Part shown: piece by piece, positions 16,032-26,155 of the stretch
Layout of the letters: the number at the start of each line of letters is the position of its first letter
Numbering within the stretch: the first letter of the stretch is position 1
Assembly: GCF_014486675.1 (NCBI RefSeq)
Contig: NZ_JACTAC010000015.1
Location: 1-52,344, forward strand
Direction of reading: 5' to 3'
From: Flavobacterium macrobrachii
GTDB taxonomy: Bacteria; Bacteroidota; Bacteroidia; Flavobacteriales; Flavobacteriaceae
DNA: 52,344 nt
Program-made: the position numbers and the translations under genes
The notes under the pieces: model-generated
The model's input: the letters and a program-made list of their open reading frames with translations, nothing else
Told to the model about the DNA's origin: nothing
Database searches by the model: none

Positions 16032-17483
16032 TTACAAAAGTTTTAATATCATTCGACAACTAAAAACAATTACTAAAGCTGCAACCAGCAACAAAGCTGT
16101 TTTTTGAGGCAATTTCCCAGCAAGTTTTGCAGCTATTGGAGCAGCTATACTACCACCAATGATAAGCCCTAGAATAACATACCAATGGCTTACGCCCAAA
16201 GAATAAAAAAACGTTAATGCTGCTGCCAGTGTTACGAAAAACTCTGCTAAGCTCACAGTGCCAATAACATATCTGGATTTTCTTCCTTTAGACAATAAGG
16301 TTGACGTTACAATTGGTCCCCAACCTCCGCCACCAAAAGCATCTAAAAAACCTCCTGAAAATCCAAGTACTCCGGTATGTTTAATTTTCTTTTTTTCGTT
16401 TACTTTTCTAAAAGCTAAAATGATTAATCGAATACCTATAATCATAGTATATATTGACAAAACCGTATAAGCAATTGATACGTATTTGTTTCCTAAATAA
16501 ATAAGTAAAACAGCACCACTAATAGCGCCAATTACTCCAGGAATAGCCAACCAATACAATAACTTTTTATTTACGTTTCCAAACTTATAATGGGAATAAC
16601 CGCTAATTCCACTCGAGAACATTTCAGCCGTATGAATACTTCCGCTAATGGCCGGCAAATTAATTCCCAGAAGCATCATGCTGGTAGCACATGTAACTCC
16701 GTAACCCAAACCTACAGCACCATCTACTAATTGGGCCAAAAAACCTATGAGTAACATTCCGTAAAACTCATTTGGAATGGAACTCAGACTAAACTTTAAA
16801 TCAGCAATAGATATAAATGTTGATAGCCCATAGCCTGTAAAAAGCATTAAAAAGGAAAGAGTTAAAACAAAGACTAATTGTTTAAATTTTTTGCTTTCTT
16901 TAATCTTTGGTTTCGCATTAAAGTTTTCTGTAATCTTATTTAAGTCGGCTAACTTTTCTGCGAAATTTCCTTTGTGATTATTTCTAAAATCATTTAAAAC
17001 GGTCAAATTATCTTCAATATTATCGGGAATAACCTCTGTGAAATATTCACGCATACGCCTGGCTAAAATGGGTGATTTTCCATTGGTAGAAATCGCAATT
17101 TTTAAACTTCCTTTGTTTACAATGGAACCTAAATAAAAATCACATAAGGCTGGTTGATCGGCGGCATTAACTTTGATTCCTTTTGATTTTGCTAATTCAC
17201 GAACAGCCAAATTCACTTCGGGTTTATCGGTAGCAATAATGACATAATCTTTACCTAATAAATCATCTTCATCAAAAGCTCTTTCTATTGCATTTACATT
17301 ATCATATTGTTGAATAATTTCTTTTAGATTAGCATGAAAATACGTAGCGACAATTGTAATTCTGATTTTAGGATTTTGTTTGAGCAATGTTTCTGCTTTT
17401 TCCAAACCAACATTACCACCGCCAACAATTAGAAAGTGAGCCGTTTCTGTTTTTAAGAAAACCGGGAAAAGTGTGTTCGTCAT
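16032..17483 (-). CDS. Fusion of siroheme synthase (CysG N-terminal type) and TSUP/TauE-SafE transporter
   Basis: Residues 1-195 form a precorrin-2 dehydrogenase/ferrochelatase domain (HFLIVGGGNVGLEKAETLL, an NAD-binding Rossmann motif, and NGKSPILARRMREYF), which makes siroheme from precorrin-2. Residues 205-483 form a TSUP membrane permease with about eight helices and repeats 'GFLAQLVDGAVGLGYGV' and 'GFSGGFLDAFGGGGWGPI'. TSUP proteins move sulfite, sulfate or organosulfur anions. Siroheme is the cofactor of the sulfite reductase encoded upstream, so cofactor synthesis and sulfur-anion transport are joined in one protein. It is the last gene of the cys operon. Confidence 0.9.
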   Translation of the reverse strand: MTNTLFPVFLKTETAHFLIVGGGNVGLEKAETLLKQNPKIRITIVATYFHANLKEIIQQYDNVNAIERAFDEDDLLGKDYVIIATDKPEVNLAVRELAKSKGIKVNAADQPALCDFYLGSIVNKGSLKIAISTNGKSPILARRMREYFTEVIPDNIEDNLTVLNDFRNNHKGNFAEKLADLNKITENFNAKPKIKESKKFKQLVFVLTLSFLMLFTGYGLSTFISIADLKFSLSSIPNEFYGMLLIGFLAQLVDGAVGLGYGVTCATSMMLLGINLPAISGSIHTAEMFSSGISGYSHYKFGNVNKKLLYWLAIPGVIGAISGAVLLIYLGNKYVSIAYTVLSIYTMIIGIRLIILAFRKVNEKKKIKHTGVLGFSGGFLDAFGGGGWGPIVTSTLLSKGRKSRYVIGTVSLAEFFVTLAAALTFFYSLGVSHWYVILGLIIGGSIAAPIAAKLAGKLPQKTALLLVAALVIVFSCRMILKLL

Positions 17484-17524
17484 TTTAAATTTTTATTTGA
17501 CAATAGTTATCTTTTTAAATTTTT

Positions 17525-20095
17525 TTAAATGGCATACTTTAACGTAATTCCATAGGTTCGTGGATCTCCTAAAACACCAGCATAATGTCCAGTATTTCCA
17601 GCACCAGGAAATAATTGTTCGTAATAATCTTTATTCAGAAGATTGCGTGCCCAAACTGAGATTGACAAACCGTTTTTAACTCTAAATCCAAATCGTCCAT
17701 TGAAAAGTGCATAACCGGCAACATTTAAGTATTTTGAAGGCGAAGCACTTGATGAAAATTCAGATCTGAAATAGGAATCCAAAGCCACAAAAAATCGTCC
17801 ATCTCTTTTAAGAAATTTGGCATCAACAGTATATTCAGAGCCAACCGCACCTGACCATTTCGAAATACCAGGCAATCTTCCACCCGAAACATCTTTAAAA
17901 GATTGTGCCGAACCCGTTTCTTCTAAAGGTACTGGAGCATTTTTAAAAGAAACATATATACCATCTGTATAAGACAAACTTGCATTTAGATTTAAATCTT
18001 TTAATAATCTAATATTTCCTTCCAGTTCAACACCGTTCACTCTAACTTTTTCCGCATTGGCAAGATAACCTCTGTTTACGCCCAATTCAGCTGTTTGTAC
18101 TTGGGTTTGGTAGTCTTTGATATTGGTACTGAAAATAGTGACATTAACTCTTGAATTTGGTGTTGGATTTGTTTTTACACCGATTTCAAAATGCTCTACT
18201 TCCTCTGGTTTAACGACAGCCAAATCAGTAAGCACTTCGCCATTCGCCGTAGGCAATCCTCCTAAATTCACACCAACTGGTTTAAAACTTCTAGCATAGG
18301 TTCCAAATGAATTAAAATTATCTGAGATTTTATAGGTAACGGTTAATTGACCTGAGTAATTGTTATCTGAAACATTGGCTTTAAATGCCTGATCCGAATA
18401 GACTGACTTCTGAAGTGCTATCAATGCAGGATCAGTTGTTTGTAAACCTCCGTATGTTTTTCTATCAAAATCAACTTCTTTCTCATCATAATTGTAACGT
18501 AATCCTGGTAGTATGTGCAAATCTGATGTCAAAGCCCAATCCAATTGCCCAAATACAGCAGCACTTAGCGATTTCAATGACGATCTTGTTTTAATTCCGT
18601 ATCCTTCAAATAACCCAGGTGTTTGCCACAAACTACTGGGCGTGCTTTGAGAAAATCGCCATTGTGCATCACCCGATTCTTCAGTGTGGTATGGAGACGA
18701 TTTTAAATCTTGTCCAATAGCATACACACCAAAAACTACCGAAACTTTTTTTGATAATTCACCAGCATAACGAACTTCTTGAGATATCTGATTATGAATC
18801 GATGGTGCTTGTGACTTCTTTAGAACAGACAAACCTGTAAAATCCCTGTCATTAGAAGGATCCCAATTCCAATAGCGCCAAGCTGTAGTTGAGGTTAAAG
18901 TTCCTCCAGCTATGTCTCTTTCTACATTTATAGAAACACCACCTAAATCATTATTTGATCGCCATGGTGTATCGTGGTCAATTTTTCTATCAAAGGCATT
19001 CAATGAAGGCAACTCATATCCTAAATCGGCAATAATCTGATTGAACTGTCTGTAAGCAGCTCGTTGTGTAGTTACTACTCCAGCAATCAACTGTGCATAA
19101 CCATCAGGTCTTTGTTGGGAGAAATCAGCCGATAATAAAACTTCTGTTTTTTCATTTGGAACATATAGCAATTGTCCTTTTACTCCTAAATTATTGATAT
19201 CATTTACAAAGTTTCCTGTTCTGACATTCTCAATTACACCATCTCTTTGCGTTCCTGAAAATGACAATCTTCCCGCAAATTTTTTAAATAATTCTCCATT
19301 GATCGAGCTCCTCGCCTGAATGAATCCATAATTACCATAACTTAGCTCAGCAGTTGTGGACGGAATAAAATTTGGTTTTTTTGTAGTAATGTTAAAAGCA
19401 CCTGCAGTTGTGTTTTTTCCAAAAAGTGTTCCTTGAGGACCACGCAATACTTCAATTCTTTCAATATCAATAAAATCAAGTGAAGTGGCAGCAGGTCTGG
19501 CAAAATACACGCCATCAACATAAAACCCAACTCCAGGATCAATACCATCATTGGTCAAACCAAAAGTGGAGCCCAGTCCTCTAATGTTCAATGAAGTATT
19601 TCTAGGATTAGACGAATACAATTGTACAGAAGGTACCAGTTCTTTAACCCGATTCACATTAAATGAACCCGATTCTTCTACTTGTTTGGCAGTAACCACC
19701 GCAATGGGTATAGGCACTTCTTGTACTATTTCCGTTCTTCTTCTGGATGTAACCAAAACTTCTGTCAGTTGAGTTTTTTTTGGTTCTAATTCAACAACCA
19801 GATTGTTTTGATATGAGGATAATTCTATTTTTTTAGAATTATAACCGAAGTTTGATATCAACAAAACAATCGGGAATTGAAGTTCTGCGTTTATGACAAA
19901 CTTTCCTTCGACATCAGCCACTACCGAAACATTGCTGTTTTTAACAATAATATTGGCATACGAAATAGGCGTCAAACTAGTCTTATCTAAAATAACTCCT
20001 GATATTTGATTTGCATTTTGTTGAGCTTTAGCAATTTGATTGAATGCAATCAGAAAAAAAACAATTGCGTTTATATATTTTTTATTATTTTTCAT
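17525..20095 (-). CDS. TonB-dependent outer-membrane receptor in the sulfur operon
   Basis: The 856-residue protein has a signal peptide (to about residue 24), a carboxypeptidase-regulatory-like beta domain (about 28-110), a plug with NIRGLGSTFG, VDGVYFARPA and IERIEVLRGPQGTLFGKNTT (about 120-240), and a 22-strand barrel ending in a final aromatic-rich strand 'YGITLKYAI'. Such receptors import scarce nutrients across the outer membrane using TonB energy. The substrate is not visible. Its position between cysI and the siroheme/TSUP gene suggests a sulfur compound, for example a sulfonate or sulfate ester (inference from context). A 125-base gap separates it from cysI, so it may also have its own promoter. 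Confidence 0.9.
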   Translation of the reverse strand: MKNNKKYINAIVFFLIAFNQIAKAQQNANQISGVILDKTSLTPISYANIIVKNSNVSVVADVEGKFVINAELQFPIVLLISNFGYNSKKIELSSYQNNLVVELEPKKTQLTEVLVTSRRRTEIVQEVPIPIAVVTAKQVEESGSFNVNRVKELVPSVQLYSSNPRNTSLNIRGLGSTFGLTNDGIDPGVGFYVDGVYFARPAATSLDFIDIERIEVLRGPQGTLFGKNTTAGAFNITTKKPNFIPSTTAELSYGNYGFIQARSSINGELFKKFAGRLSFSGTQRDGVIENVRTGNFVNDINNLGVKGQLLYVPNEKTEVLLSADFSQQRPDGYAQLIAGVVTTQRAAYRQFNQIIADLGYELPSLNAFDRKIDHDTPWRSNNDLGGVSINVERDIAGGTLTSTTAWRYWNWDPSNDRDFTGLSVLKKSQAPSIHNQISQEVRYAGELSKKVSVVFGVYAIGQDLKSSPYHTEESGDAQWRFSQSTPSSLWQTPGLFEGYGIKTRSSLKSLSAAVFGQLDWALTSDLHILPGLRYNYDEKEVDFDRKTYGGLQTTDPALIALQKSVYSDQAFKANVSDNNYSGQLTVTYKISDNFNSFGTYARSFKPVGVNLGGLPTANGEVLTDLAVVKPEEVEHFEIGVKTNPTPNSRVNVTIFSTNIKDYQTQVQTAELGVNRGYLANAEKVRVNGVELEGNIRLLKDLNLNASLSYTDGIYVSFKNAPVPLEETGSAQSFKDVSGGRLPGISKWSGAVGSEYTVDAKFLKRDGRFFVALDSYFRSEFSSSASPSKYLNVAGYALFNGRFGFRVKNGLSISVWARNLLNKDYYEQLFPGAGNTGHYAGVLGDPRTYGITLKYAI

Positions 20096-20220
20096 TTTAT
20101 TTATTTTATATGATTTATATTATTTATTGTGTTCTCTGTTTCAACAACATAAATACATTATCACATAATTTTGTTTCAAAAAACATGTCTTCCTCTTTTT
20201 ATAAGTTTCTATTCTCATAT

Positions 20221-21861
20221 CTATAAAATTGTTCTAAACGCAAAATCTCCAAAAGTTTCATCAGTTATTTTATTGGTAACATAATTTGAAAACAAGCGGT
20301 CTACTTCTTCTAAAATTTGCGCTTCGGTTTGTTTCTCTTTATAAAGTTTATTTAATCTTTCACCGAAACGGTCACCGCCTAACATAAAATTGTATTGTCC
20401 TGGACTAGTTCCAACAAAACCTAATTCTGACACATATGGCCGACCGCATCCGTTTGGACAACCTGTCATTCGGATTGAAATTTCATCTTCTGTTAATCCG
20501 TATTTTTCTAATATCGGTTCTATTTTAGTAACCAATTCAGGCAAGTAGCGTTGGGCTTCTGCCAATGCCAAAGGACAGGTTGGTAATGCCACACAAGCCA
20601 TAGAACTTTTGCGAAGGGCACTTACTTGTTTTTCTATATCATGTGATTTAAGTAAGGCTTCAATTTTTGGCTTATTCTCGTTACTTATTTCACCCAAAAT
20701 CAGGTTTTGATTACCCGAAAAAATGAAATTAGAAATGTTGAGTTGGGCCACTTCAAATAAGAATTGTTTTTGATAAGGTTTTACAACTCCATGTTCAACA
20801 AACAAAGTATAAAACCAACTTCCCTGATGGTTTTGTTCCCAACCAAATCGGTCATTTCTTTCGGTAAATTGAAAAGGTTGCTCTGGTAAAAATTTAAAAC
20901 CTACTCTACTTTCCAATTCCTTTTTGAAACCTTCAACAGTTAGTTTATCAACCGTATATTTCAATCGAGATAATTTTCTGTCGACACGATTTCCAAAATC
21001 ACGTTGCACGGTTAAAATTTCGTAAACTGCTTTTAATGTTTTTTCTTCGGTATCGGTAAAACCAATAATACTTCCCAATCGTGAGTATGTGTTTGCATTC
21101 CCGTGTGTCGTTGCTAATCCGCCACCAATAGCTATGTTGAAACCTTTTAATTCATTGTTTTCAATAATGGCTATTAATCCTATATCATTGGTAAAAACAT
21201 CAACATCGTTACTTGGTGGTATGGCAATCGCAATTTTGAACTTTCTTGGCAAATAACGATCTTCATACAAAGGATCGGCTTCGGCAGAGCGTTCGTATAT
21301 TTTTTCACCATCGATAAAAACTTCATAATACGATTGAGTTTTTGGCAGTAATAAGGTCGATATTTTATCCGCGTATTCATGTATCTGCTGATGAAGTGGT
21401 GAGATTTGAGGATGTGAACTCGCAATTACATTTCTATTTACATCACCACAAGCTGCAATGGAATCCAACTTGGCGGAATTAAATGCTTGAATAGTTGGGC
21501 GTAATTGGTGTTTTAACAAGCCATGCAATTGAACGGTTTGACGAGTAGTTATCTTTAATGTACCTGTTCCAAATTGTTCTGAAATTTCGTGCGTTGCAAT
21601 CCATTGATTGGCATTGATTACACCACCTGGAATTCGCAATCGAATCATGAATGAATATAACTTGTCTAGTTTTTTGGCAGCGCGTTCAGCTCTTCTGTCA
21701 CGATCATCCTGCACATACATTCCGTGAAACTTCACTAGTGTTTCATCATCTGGACGCACATTTCCTGTATGATTATCAAGATCGATACTTTCTTTTAAAG
21801 TTCCTCTTAGCCCATCGCTTTTGGTCTTTATTGCTTCTATTGGAGATAATTTTTCGCTCAT
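20221..21861 (-). CDS. cysI: Assimilatory sulfite reductase hemoprotein (beta) subunit
   Basis: CysI reduces sulfite to sulfide by six electrons using siroheme coupled to a [4Fe-4S] cluster. The 546-residue product has the two ferredoxin-like halves of the family and the four cluster cysteines Cys423 and Cys429 (C-x5-C in CVALPTC) and Cys468 and Cys472 (C-x3-C in CPNGC). Substrate-binding arginines and lysines lie in RIPGG and TTRQTVQLH. It starts 25 bases downstream of cysJ, its electron donor. NADPH is the likely electron source because CysJ is a diflavin protein. Confidence 0.93.
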   Translation of the reverse strand: MSEKLSPIEAIKTKSDGLRGTLKESIDLDNHTGNVRPDDETLVKFHGMYVQDDRDRRAERAAKKLDKLYSFMIRLRIPGGVINANQWIATHEISEQFGTGTLKITTRQTVQLHGLLKHQLRPTIQAFNSAKLDSIAACGDVNRNVIASSHPQISPLHQQIHEYADKISTLLLPKTQSYYEVFIDGEKIYERSAEADPLYEDRYLPRKFKIAIAIPPSNDVDVFTNDIGLIAIIENNELKGFNIAIGGGLATTHGNANTYSRLGSIIGFTDTEEKTLKAVYEILTVQRDFGNRVDRKLSRLKYTVDKLTVEGFKKELESRVGFKFLPEQPFQFTERNDRFGWEQNHQGSWFYTLFVEHGVVKPYQKQFLFEVAQLNISNFIFSGNQNLILGEISNENKPKIEALLKSHDIEKQVSALRKSSMACVALPTCPLALAEAQRYLPELVTKIEPILEKYGLTEDEISIRMTGCPNGCGRPYVSELGFVGTSPGQYNFMLGGDRFGERLNKLYKEKQTEAQILEEVDRLFSNYVTNKITDETFGDFAFRTIL

Positions 21862-21886
21862 CTTTTTTAATTTTTATACCACGTAA

Positions 21887-23539
21887 TTAATACACGTCTT
21901 TTTGATATTTCCCTTTATTTTCTAATTCTTCTAAAACTAAACCCGCTGCTTCAATTGTGATATTTCGTTCGGAGGCAATTACTTCTAGTATGGTTTGTTC
22001 TACATCTTGGCTCATTGGATTTTTTTGACCACAGATATATATACTTGCTCCGTTTTCTATCCAGGCATTGAATTCTTTTGCTTTTTCTCTAATTCTGTCC
22101 TGTACATAAATTTTACGTTCCTGATCTCTGGAAAAAGCCGTATCAAGTTTTGACAGAACGCCGGTAGTTATCCATTCTTGAATTTCGGTTTGATAATAAA
22201 AATCTAAGACAAAATGTTGCTCGCCAAAGAATAACCAGTTTTTCCCTTCTGCACCTGTTGCGTCTCGGTGAGCCAAAAAACTTCTAAATGGTGCAATTCC
22301 GGTTCCCGGTCCAATCATTATTAAATCGGTATCCTCAGATGGTAATCGGAAATTTTGATTTTTATGGATGTAAAACTCCAATTCAGTTTCTAAAGGAAAA
22401 TCCGCTAAAAATTGAGAAGCCAATCCTGATTTTATTTCATCGCCTACTTTAAATGTATTGAGATTTACCGTTAAATGAACTTGACCATCATGTGCTTCTG
22501 ACGAAGAAGAAATAGAATATAATCTTGGGGCAATAGGGTGAAGTAAAGCAACTATTTCTTCTAATTTTACTTTTTTAGGTTGGTATTTAGTAATAACATC
22601 TAATAAGTCCGTTTTATCTTCATCAATAGTAATGTCCAATACTTTGGATAACGCATCTAAAGACTTTTTAGATAATCCTTTAATATTTTTATCGCTAAGA
22701 ATTGAATAATTATCCTCATCAAAAAAGTCAGCGATGGCTTTTATTTCGGATTCTTTATTTTTTGGAAAAACTCCCAAAGCATCACCTGGTTCATAGGCAA
22801 TTACATCATCTGATTCTATTTCGATATGATAAGTTTCTTTGTTGGAACCTTTATCGTTCAGAACTACTTTATGGCTAATTCTTCCTGTGTATTTTTTTTT
22901 GGTTGAAGCTGTTGCGGTAGTTTTTGAAACCACTTCAGAACTTCCTTGGTTTTGAAATACTTTTTGCAAATCGGATTCCCAAAGTGATACCGTTTCTGCA
23001 AAATCAACATCAGCTTTTACTAAAGGAAGTAATCGTTGCGCTCCTTTTTCTGCTAATACTTCGTCTAACAAAACTCCGGCATTACAAAATAAAGGATAGG
23101 AAGTATCTCCTAAACCTAAAACAGCATAGGAAACCTTATTTAAGTTTACATCAGCTGCTTTTAAATTTTCATAAAAAGCAACGGCATTCTGCGGAAATTC
23201 GCCTTCACCCTGAGTACTCATTACGAATAATACAAGTGTTTCCTTCTCTAGTTTAGAAGCATCAAACTGAAAAACATCAACTGATTTTGCCTGAATTTTA
23301 TTTTTCTTAAAATTGGCTAATAGTTGCGAGGCTACTTTTTTAGAATTTCCCGTTTCCGTTCCATAAATGATTAACGGTTTTACAGAAACCGCTTGTGATT
23401 CTACAATTGTAGGGTTTGATGTTGCAATTAGATTTTGATCTAAAAAACCAGTCAAATAGCCTTTGGTCCAAATAATTTCTTCTTTGGATGCGTTTTGCAC
23501 TAATTGTTGTAATAATGATAGTTTAGTTTCAGATAGCAT
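21887..23539 (-). CDS. cysJ: Sulfite reductase flavoprotein (alpha) subunit, diflavin reductase
   Basis: The 550-residue product has a flavodoxin domain from about residue 50 (LIIYGTETGNSKKVA), then FAD/NADPH-binding ferredoxin reductase domains with RLYSISSS, GPGTGIAPFRSFL and the NADPH region 'IYICGQKNPMSQDVEQTI', ending KYQKDVY as in CysJ. It passes electrons from NADPH through FAD and FMN to CysI. I start at ATG 23539 (MLSETKLSLLQQ), which overlaps the end of cobA by 11 bases; the frame is open to 23611, but that part is antisense-free coding sequence of cobA. Coupled translation with cobA is likely. Confidence 0.92.
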   Translation of the reverse strand: MLSETKLSLLQQLVQNASKEEIIWTKGYLTGFLDQNLIATSNPTIVESQAVSVKPLIIYGTETGNSKKVASQLLANFKKNKIQAKSVDVFQFDASKLEKETLVLFVMSTQGEGEFPQNAVAFYENLKAADVNLNKVSYAVLGLGDTSYPLFCNAGVLLDEVLAEKGAQRLLPLVKADVDFAETVSLWESDLQKVFQNQGSSEVVSKTTATASTKKKYTGRISHKVVLNDKGSNKETYHIEIESDDVIAYEPGDALGVFPKNKESEIKAIADFFDEDNYSILSDKNIKGLSKKSLDALSKVLDITIDEDKTDLLDVITKYQPKKVKLEEIVALLHPIAPRLYSISSSSEAHDGQVHLTVNLNTFKVGDEIKSGLASQFLADFPLETELEFYIHKNQNFRLPSEDTDLIMIGPGTGIAPFRSFLAHRDATGAEGKNWLFFGEQHFVLDFYYQTEIQEWITTGVLSKLDTAFSRDQERKIYVQDRIREKAKEFNAWIENGASIYICGQKNPMSQDVEQTILEVIASERNITIEAAGLVLEELENKGKYQKDVY

Positions 23540-24347
23540 CTTGGTAAATATTTTTGTGATTATCGAAATAAGATTCAAAGTTGTTACTCTCGGTAAACCA
23601 AGAATAGTCATGGTGCAAATTCACCACTTTGCCAATTATCAATAACGTTGGCACGTAATCAAAATTTGGTAATTGTGACGTTTTTAAATCCTCAAAAGAA
23701 AAAACTTGTGTCTTTTGATTTGGCGTTGTTGCTTGTTGGACTACTGCGATACCTTTACTGGTATCAATTCCATTATCCAGAAGTTTTTTTGTCAAAGTTT
23801 CTAATCGTTGACCGCTCATGTAAAAAACCAAAGTATCCTCTGTAGTTGACCAATCTAGCCATTGTTGATTCGTAATATTATTCAAATCATATAATGTCAA
23901 AAAACGAACACCTCTTGAATGGTCTCGGGCTGTTAAAGGAATACCTGTATAAGCGGCTGCTCCAAACGCGGCAGAAATTCCTGGGATTATTTCATAGGCA
24001 ATATTATTTTCTTTCACCACTTTTAATTCGTCTAAAATATTAGAGAAAAGCGATGCATCGCCACCTTTCAAACGCAAGACCAACTTTCCTTGTAGTGCAA
24101 ATTCAACCATTAACTCATTGATGTCTTGCTGTGGCGTATGAATTCCTTTTGAGCATTGTTTACCAACATATACAACTGTAGCATCTTTTCGAGCATAATT
24201 TTCAATTAATACTGGCGAAACCAATCTGTCGGTTAAAACTACGTCAGCTGTTTGTAAATACTTTAAAGCTTTTAGACTAATTAAATCAGGATCACCAGGA
24301 CCAGCACCAGCTAAAATCACTTTCCCTTTTTTGACTATTTGTATCAT
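23529..24347 (-). CDS. cobA: Uroporphyrinogen-III C-methyltransferase (SUMT)
   Basis: CobA uses two SAM molecules to methylate uroporphyrinogen III to precorrin-2, the first committed step to siroheme. The 272 residues show VILAGAGPGDPDLISLKAL, DRLVSP, the RLKGGDASLF motif, GISAAFGAAAYTGIPLTARD and the YMSG segment. The product feeds the siroheme domain encoded at 16032-17483, which in turn supplies CysI. The gene thus links SAM consumption with sulfite reduction, in the same operon as the enzymes. Confidence 0.93.
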   Translation of the reverse strand: MIQIVKKGKVILAGAGPGDPDLISLKALKYLQTADVVLTDRLVSPVLIENYARKDATVVYVGKQCSKGIHTPQQDINELMVEFALQGKLVLRLKGGDASLFSNILDELKVVKENNIAYEIIPGISAAFGAAAYTGIPLTARDHSRGVRFLTLYDLNNITNQQWLDWSTTEDTLVFYMSGQRLETLTKKLLDNGIDTSKGIAVVQQATTPNQKTQVFSFEDLKTSQLPNFDYVPTLLIIGKVVNLHHDYSWFTESNNFESYFDNHKNIYQDAI

Positions 24348-24396
24348 TTATATTTTTTTAAATAAAGATGAATTTTATTCGATGAATGTCTTCTGA

Positions 24397-25308
24397 TTAG
24401 AATAAACCTTCGATTGATAAATAACGCTCTCCTGTATCGTAATTGAATGTTAAGACAACAGCATCATCTGGCAAGGAACTTATCTTTTTTGCCACTGCAG
24501 CCAGCGATGCTCCAGTAGAAATACCTACTAAAATACCTTCAAGTTTTGCGCTTTTTCTGGTGAATTCAAAAGCATCATCTTTGGAAACTTGAATTACCTC
24601 ATCAATAAGATTTCCGTAATAATTATCGGGTATGAATCCTGCTCCAATTCCTTGTATCGGATGTGGTGATGGAGAACCTCCGCTCAATACAGGAGATAAT
24701 TCAGGTTCAACAGCTATTATCTTTACATTTGGAAACTTTGCTTTTACAACTGAGGCAACACCTGAAATATGACCACCAGTTCCAACACCTGTAATGATAT
24801 AATCCAATCTGTCTGGGAAATCAGCTAAGATTTCTAGCGCAGTTGTTTTTTGATGCACAACTACATTAGCAGTGTTTGAAAATTGCGACGGTGACCAAGC
24901 ATTTGGTGTTTGGCTTACTAATTCTGCAGCTCTTTCAATAGCACCTTTCATACCTTTTTCGCGAGGCGTTAAATCGAAAGTAGCGCCATAAATTTCCATT
25001 AATTTTCTACGTTCAACACTCATGGATTCGGGCATTACCAAAATTACTTTGTAACCTTTTACGGCAGCAACTAATGCTAATCCAATACCTGTATTTCCGG
25101 AAGTTGGTTCTATAATAACGCTATCAGGTTTTAATAATCCTTTTGCTTCTGCATCTTCTATCATTGCCAATGCAATTCTATCTTTTATGCTGTTTCCGGG
25201 ATTGTTACGTTCTAACTTAATGAACACATTTTTATTTGGTCCAAACAGTTTATTGATTTTTACAACTGGTGTATTACCAATAGTTTCTAAAATTGTATTT
25301 GCTTTCAT
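24397..25308 (-). CDS. cysK: Cysteine synthase (O-acetylserine sulfhydrylase)
   Basis: This PLP enzyme joins sulfide with O-acetylserine to give cysteine. The 303-residue sequence has the PLP lysine Lys42 ([12 protein letters not shown]), the phosphate-binding loop SGNTGIGLA at 70-78 and the second glycine loop [10 protein letters not shown], plus '[10 protein letters not shown]'. It is the usual length. It lies 18 bases downstream of cysE; the two proteins commonly form the cysteine synthase complex, consistent with neighbouring genes. A CysM role is possible, but the context favours CysK. Confidence 0.93.
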   Translation of the reverse strand: MKANTILETIGNTPVVKINKLFGPNKNVFIKLERNNPGNSIKDRIALAMIEDAEAKGLLKPDSVIIEPTSGNTGIGLALVAAVKGYKVILVMPESMSVERRKLMEIYGATFDLTPREKGMKGAIERAAELVSQTPNAWSPSQFSNTANVVVHQKTTALEILADFPDRLDYIITGVGTGGHISGVASVVKAKFPNVKIIAVEPELSPVLSGGSPSPHPIQGIGAGFIPDNYYGNLIDEVIQVSKDDAFEFTRKSAKLEGILVGISTGASLAAVAKKISSLPDDAVVLTFNYDTGERYLSIEGLF

Positions 25309-25326
25309 CTTTTTACGGTTAAATGT

Positions 25327-26151
25327 TTATATGCTGAAATCTAAAATTTCGTTATTTTCTATTTTGGTTTTAACAATGATTTCACTTTTATGATACACTA
25401 GTGATTGAGCGGGAATTGTTTCAGTAATCCATACATTTCCACCAATAATTGCTCCTTTACCAATGGTTGTATTTCCTCCTAAAATGGTAGCATTGGCATA
25501 AATGATTACGTCATCTTCAATGGTTGGATGTCTTTTTTCATTTGCTTTGTCTTTGCTCACACTTAAAGCACCTAAGGTTACACCTTGATAAATTTTTACA
25601 TTTTTCCCAATTTTTGCAGTTTCACCAATAACAACTCCGGTACCATGATCAATAAAAAATTGTTTGCCTATAGTTGCCGCCGGATGGATATCGATACCTG
25701 TTTTACTATGTGCATATTCAGAAAGAACTCTGGGTAAAACGGGGATTTTGAACTCCCATAGTTTATTAGCTATTCGGTAAACGAAAATGGCAAAAAAACC
25801 CGGATACGATAAAAGAATCTCACTTCTTGATTTTGCAGCTGGGTCGAAATTTAATATGGCTTGCAAGTCAGAAGCTAAATCAGTATAGATATCTAACAAA
25901 CTATTAAAAAAATCATTAACTAAATCTTTATCACCAACTTGTACTTGAGACAAAATCAATTCGAAATCAGTTTTCAACTGGGTTTCTTTTTGAAGAAATA
26001 AATCAAAATCCACACATTCTTGATTAGTGCAAAACAACCATGCAAATAATTGTTCTAACCAATTTTCGGCTTTTGATTTGTCAATAAAATTCCTTTCTTC
26101 TAAAAGATTTTTTTGAAACAAAATGATGCTATTGCTATTGGTTTGGCTCAT
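25327..26151 (-). CDS. cysE: Serine O-acetyltransferase
   Basis: The 274-residue protein has an N-terminal helical domain (1-150) and a left-handed beta-helix of hexapeptide repeats (about 165-255: GKQFFIDHGTGVVIGETAKI, VKIYQGVTLGAL, NATILGGNTTIGKGAIIGGN). It acetylates serine from acetyl-CoA to make O-acetylserine for CysK. Catalytic His and Asp lie in 'GIDIHPAATIG' and 'IDHGTG'. The C-terminus ends DFSI with terminal Ile, the residue that in CysE inserts into the CysK active site. Five bases separate it from cysN. Confidence 0.92.
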   Translation of the reverse strand: MSQTNSNSIILFQKNLLEERNFIDKSKAENWLEQLFAWLFCTNQECVDFDLFLQKETQLKTDFELILSQVQVGDKDLVNDFFNSLLDIYTDLASDLQAILNFDPAAKSRSEILLSYPGFFAIFVYRIANKLWEFKIPVLPRVLSEYAHSKTGIDIHPAATIGKQFFIDHGTGVVIGETAKIGKNVKIYQGVTLGALSVSKDKANEKRHPTIEDDVIIYANATILGGNTTIGKGAIIGGNVWITETIPAQSLVYHKSEIIVKTKIENNEILDFSI

Positions 26152-26155
26152 ATTA

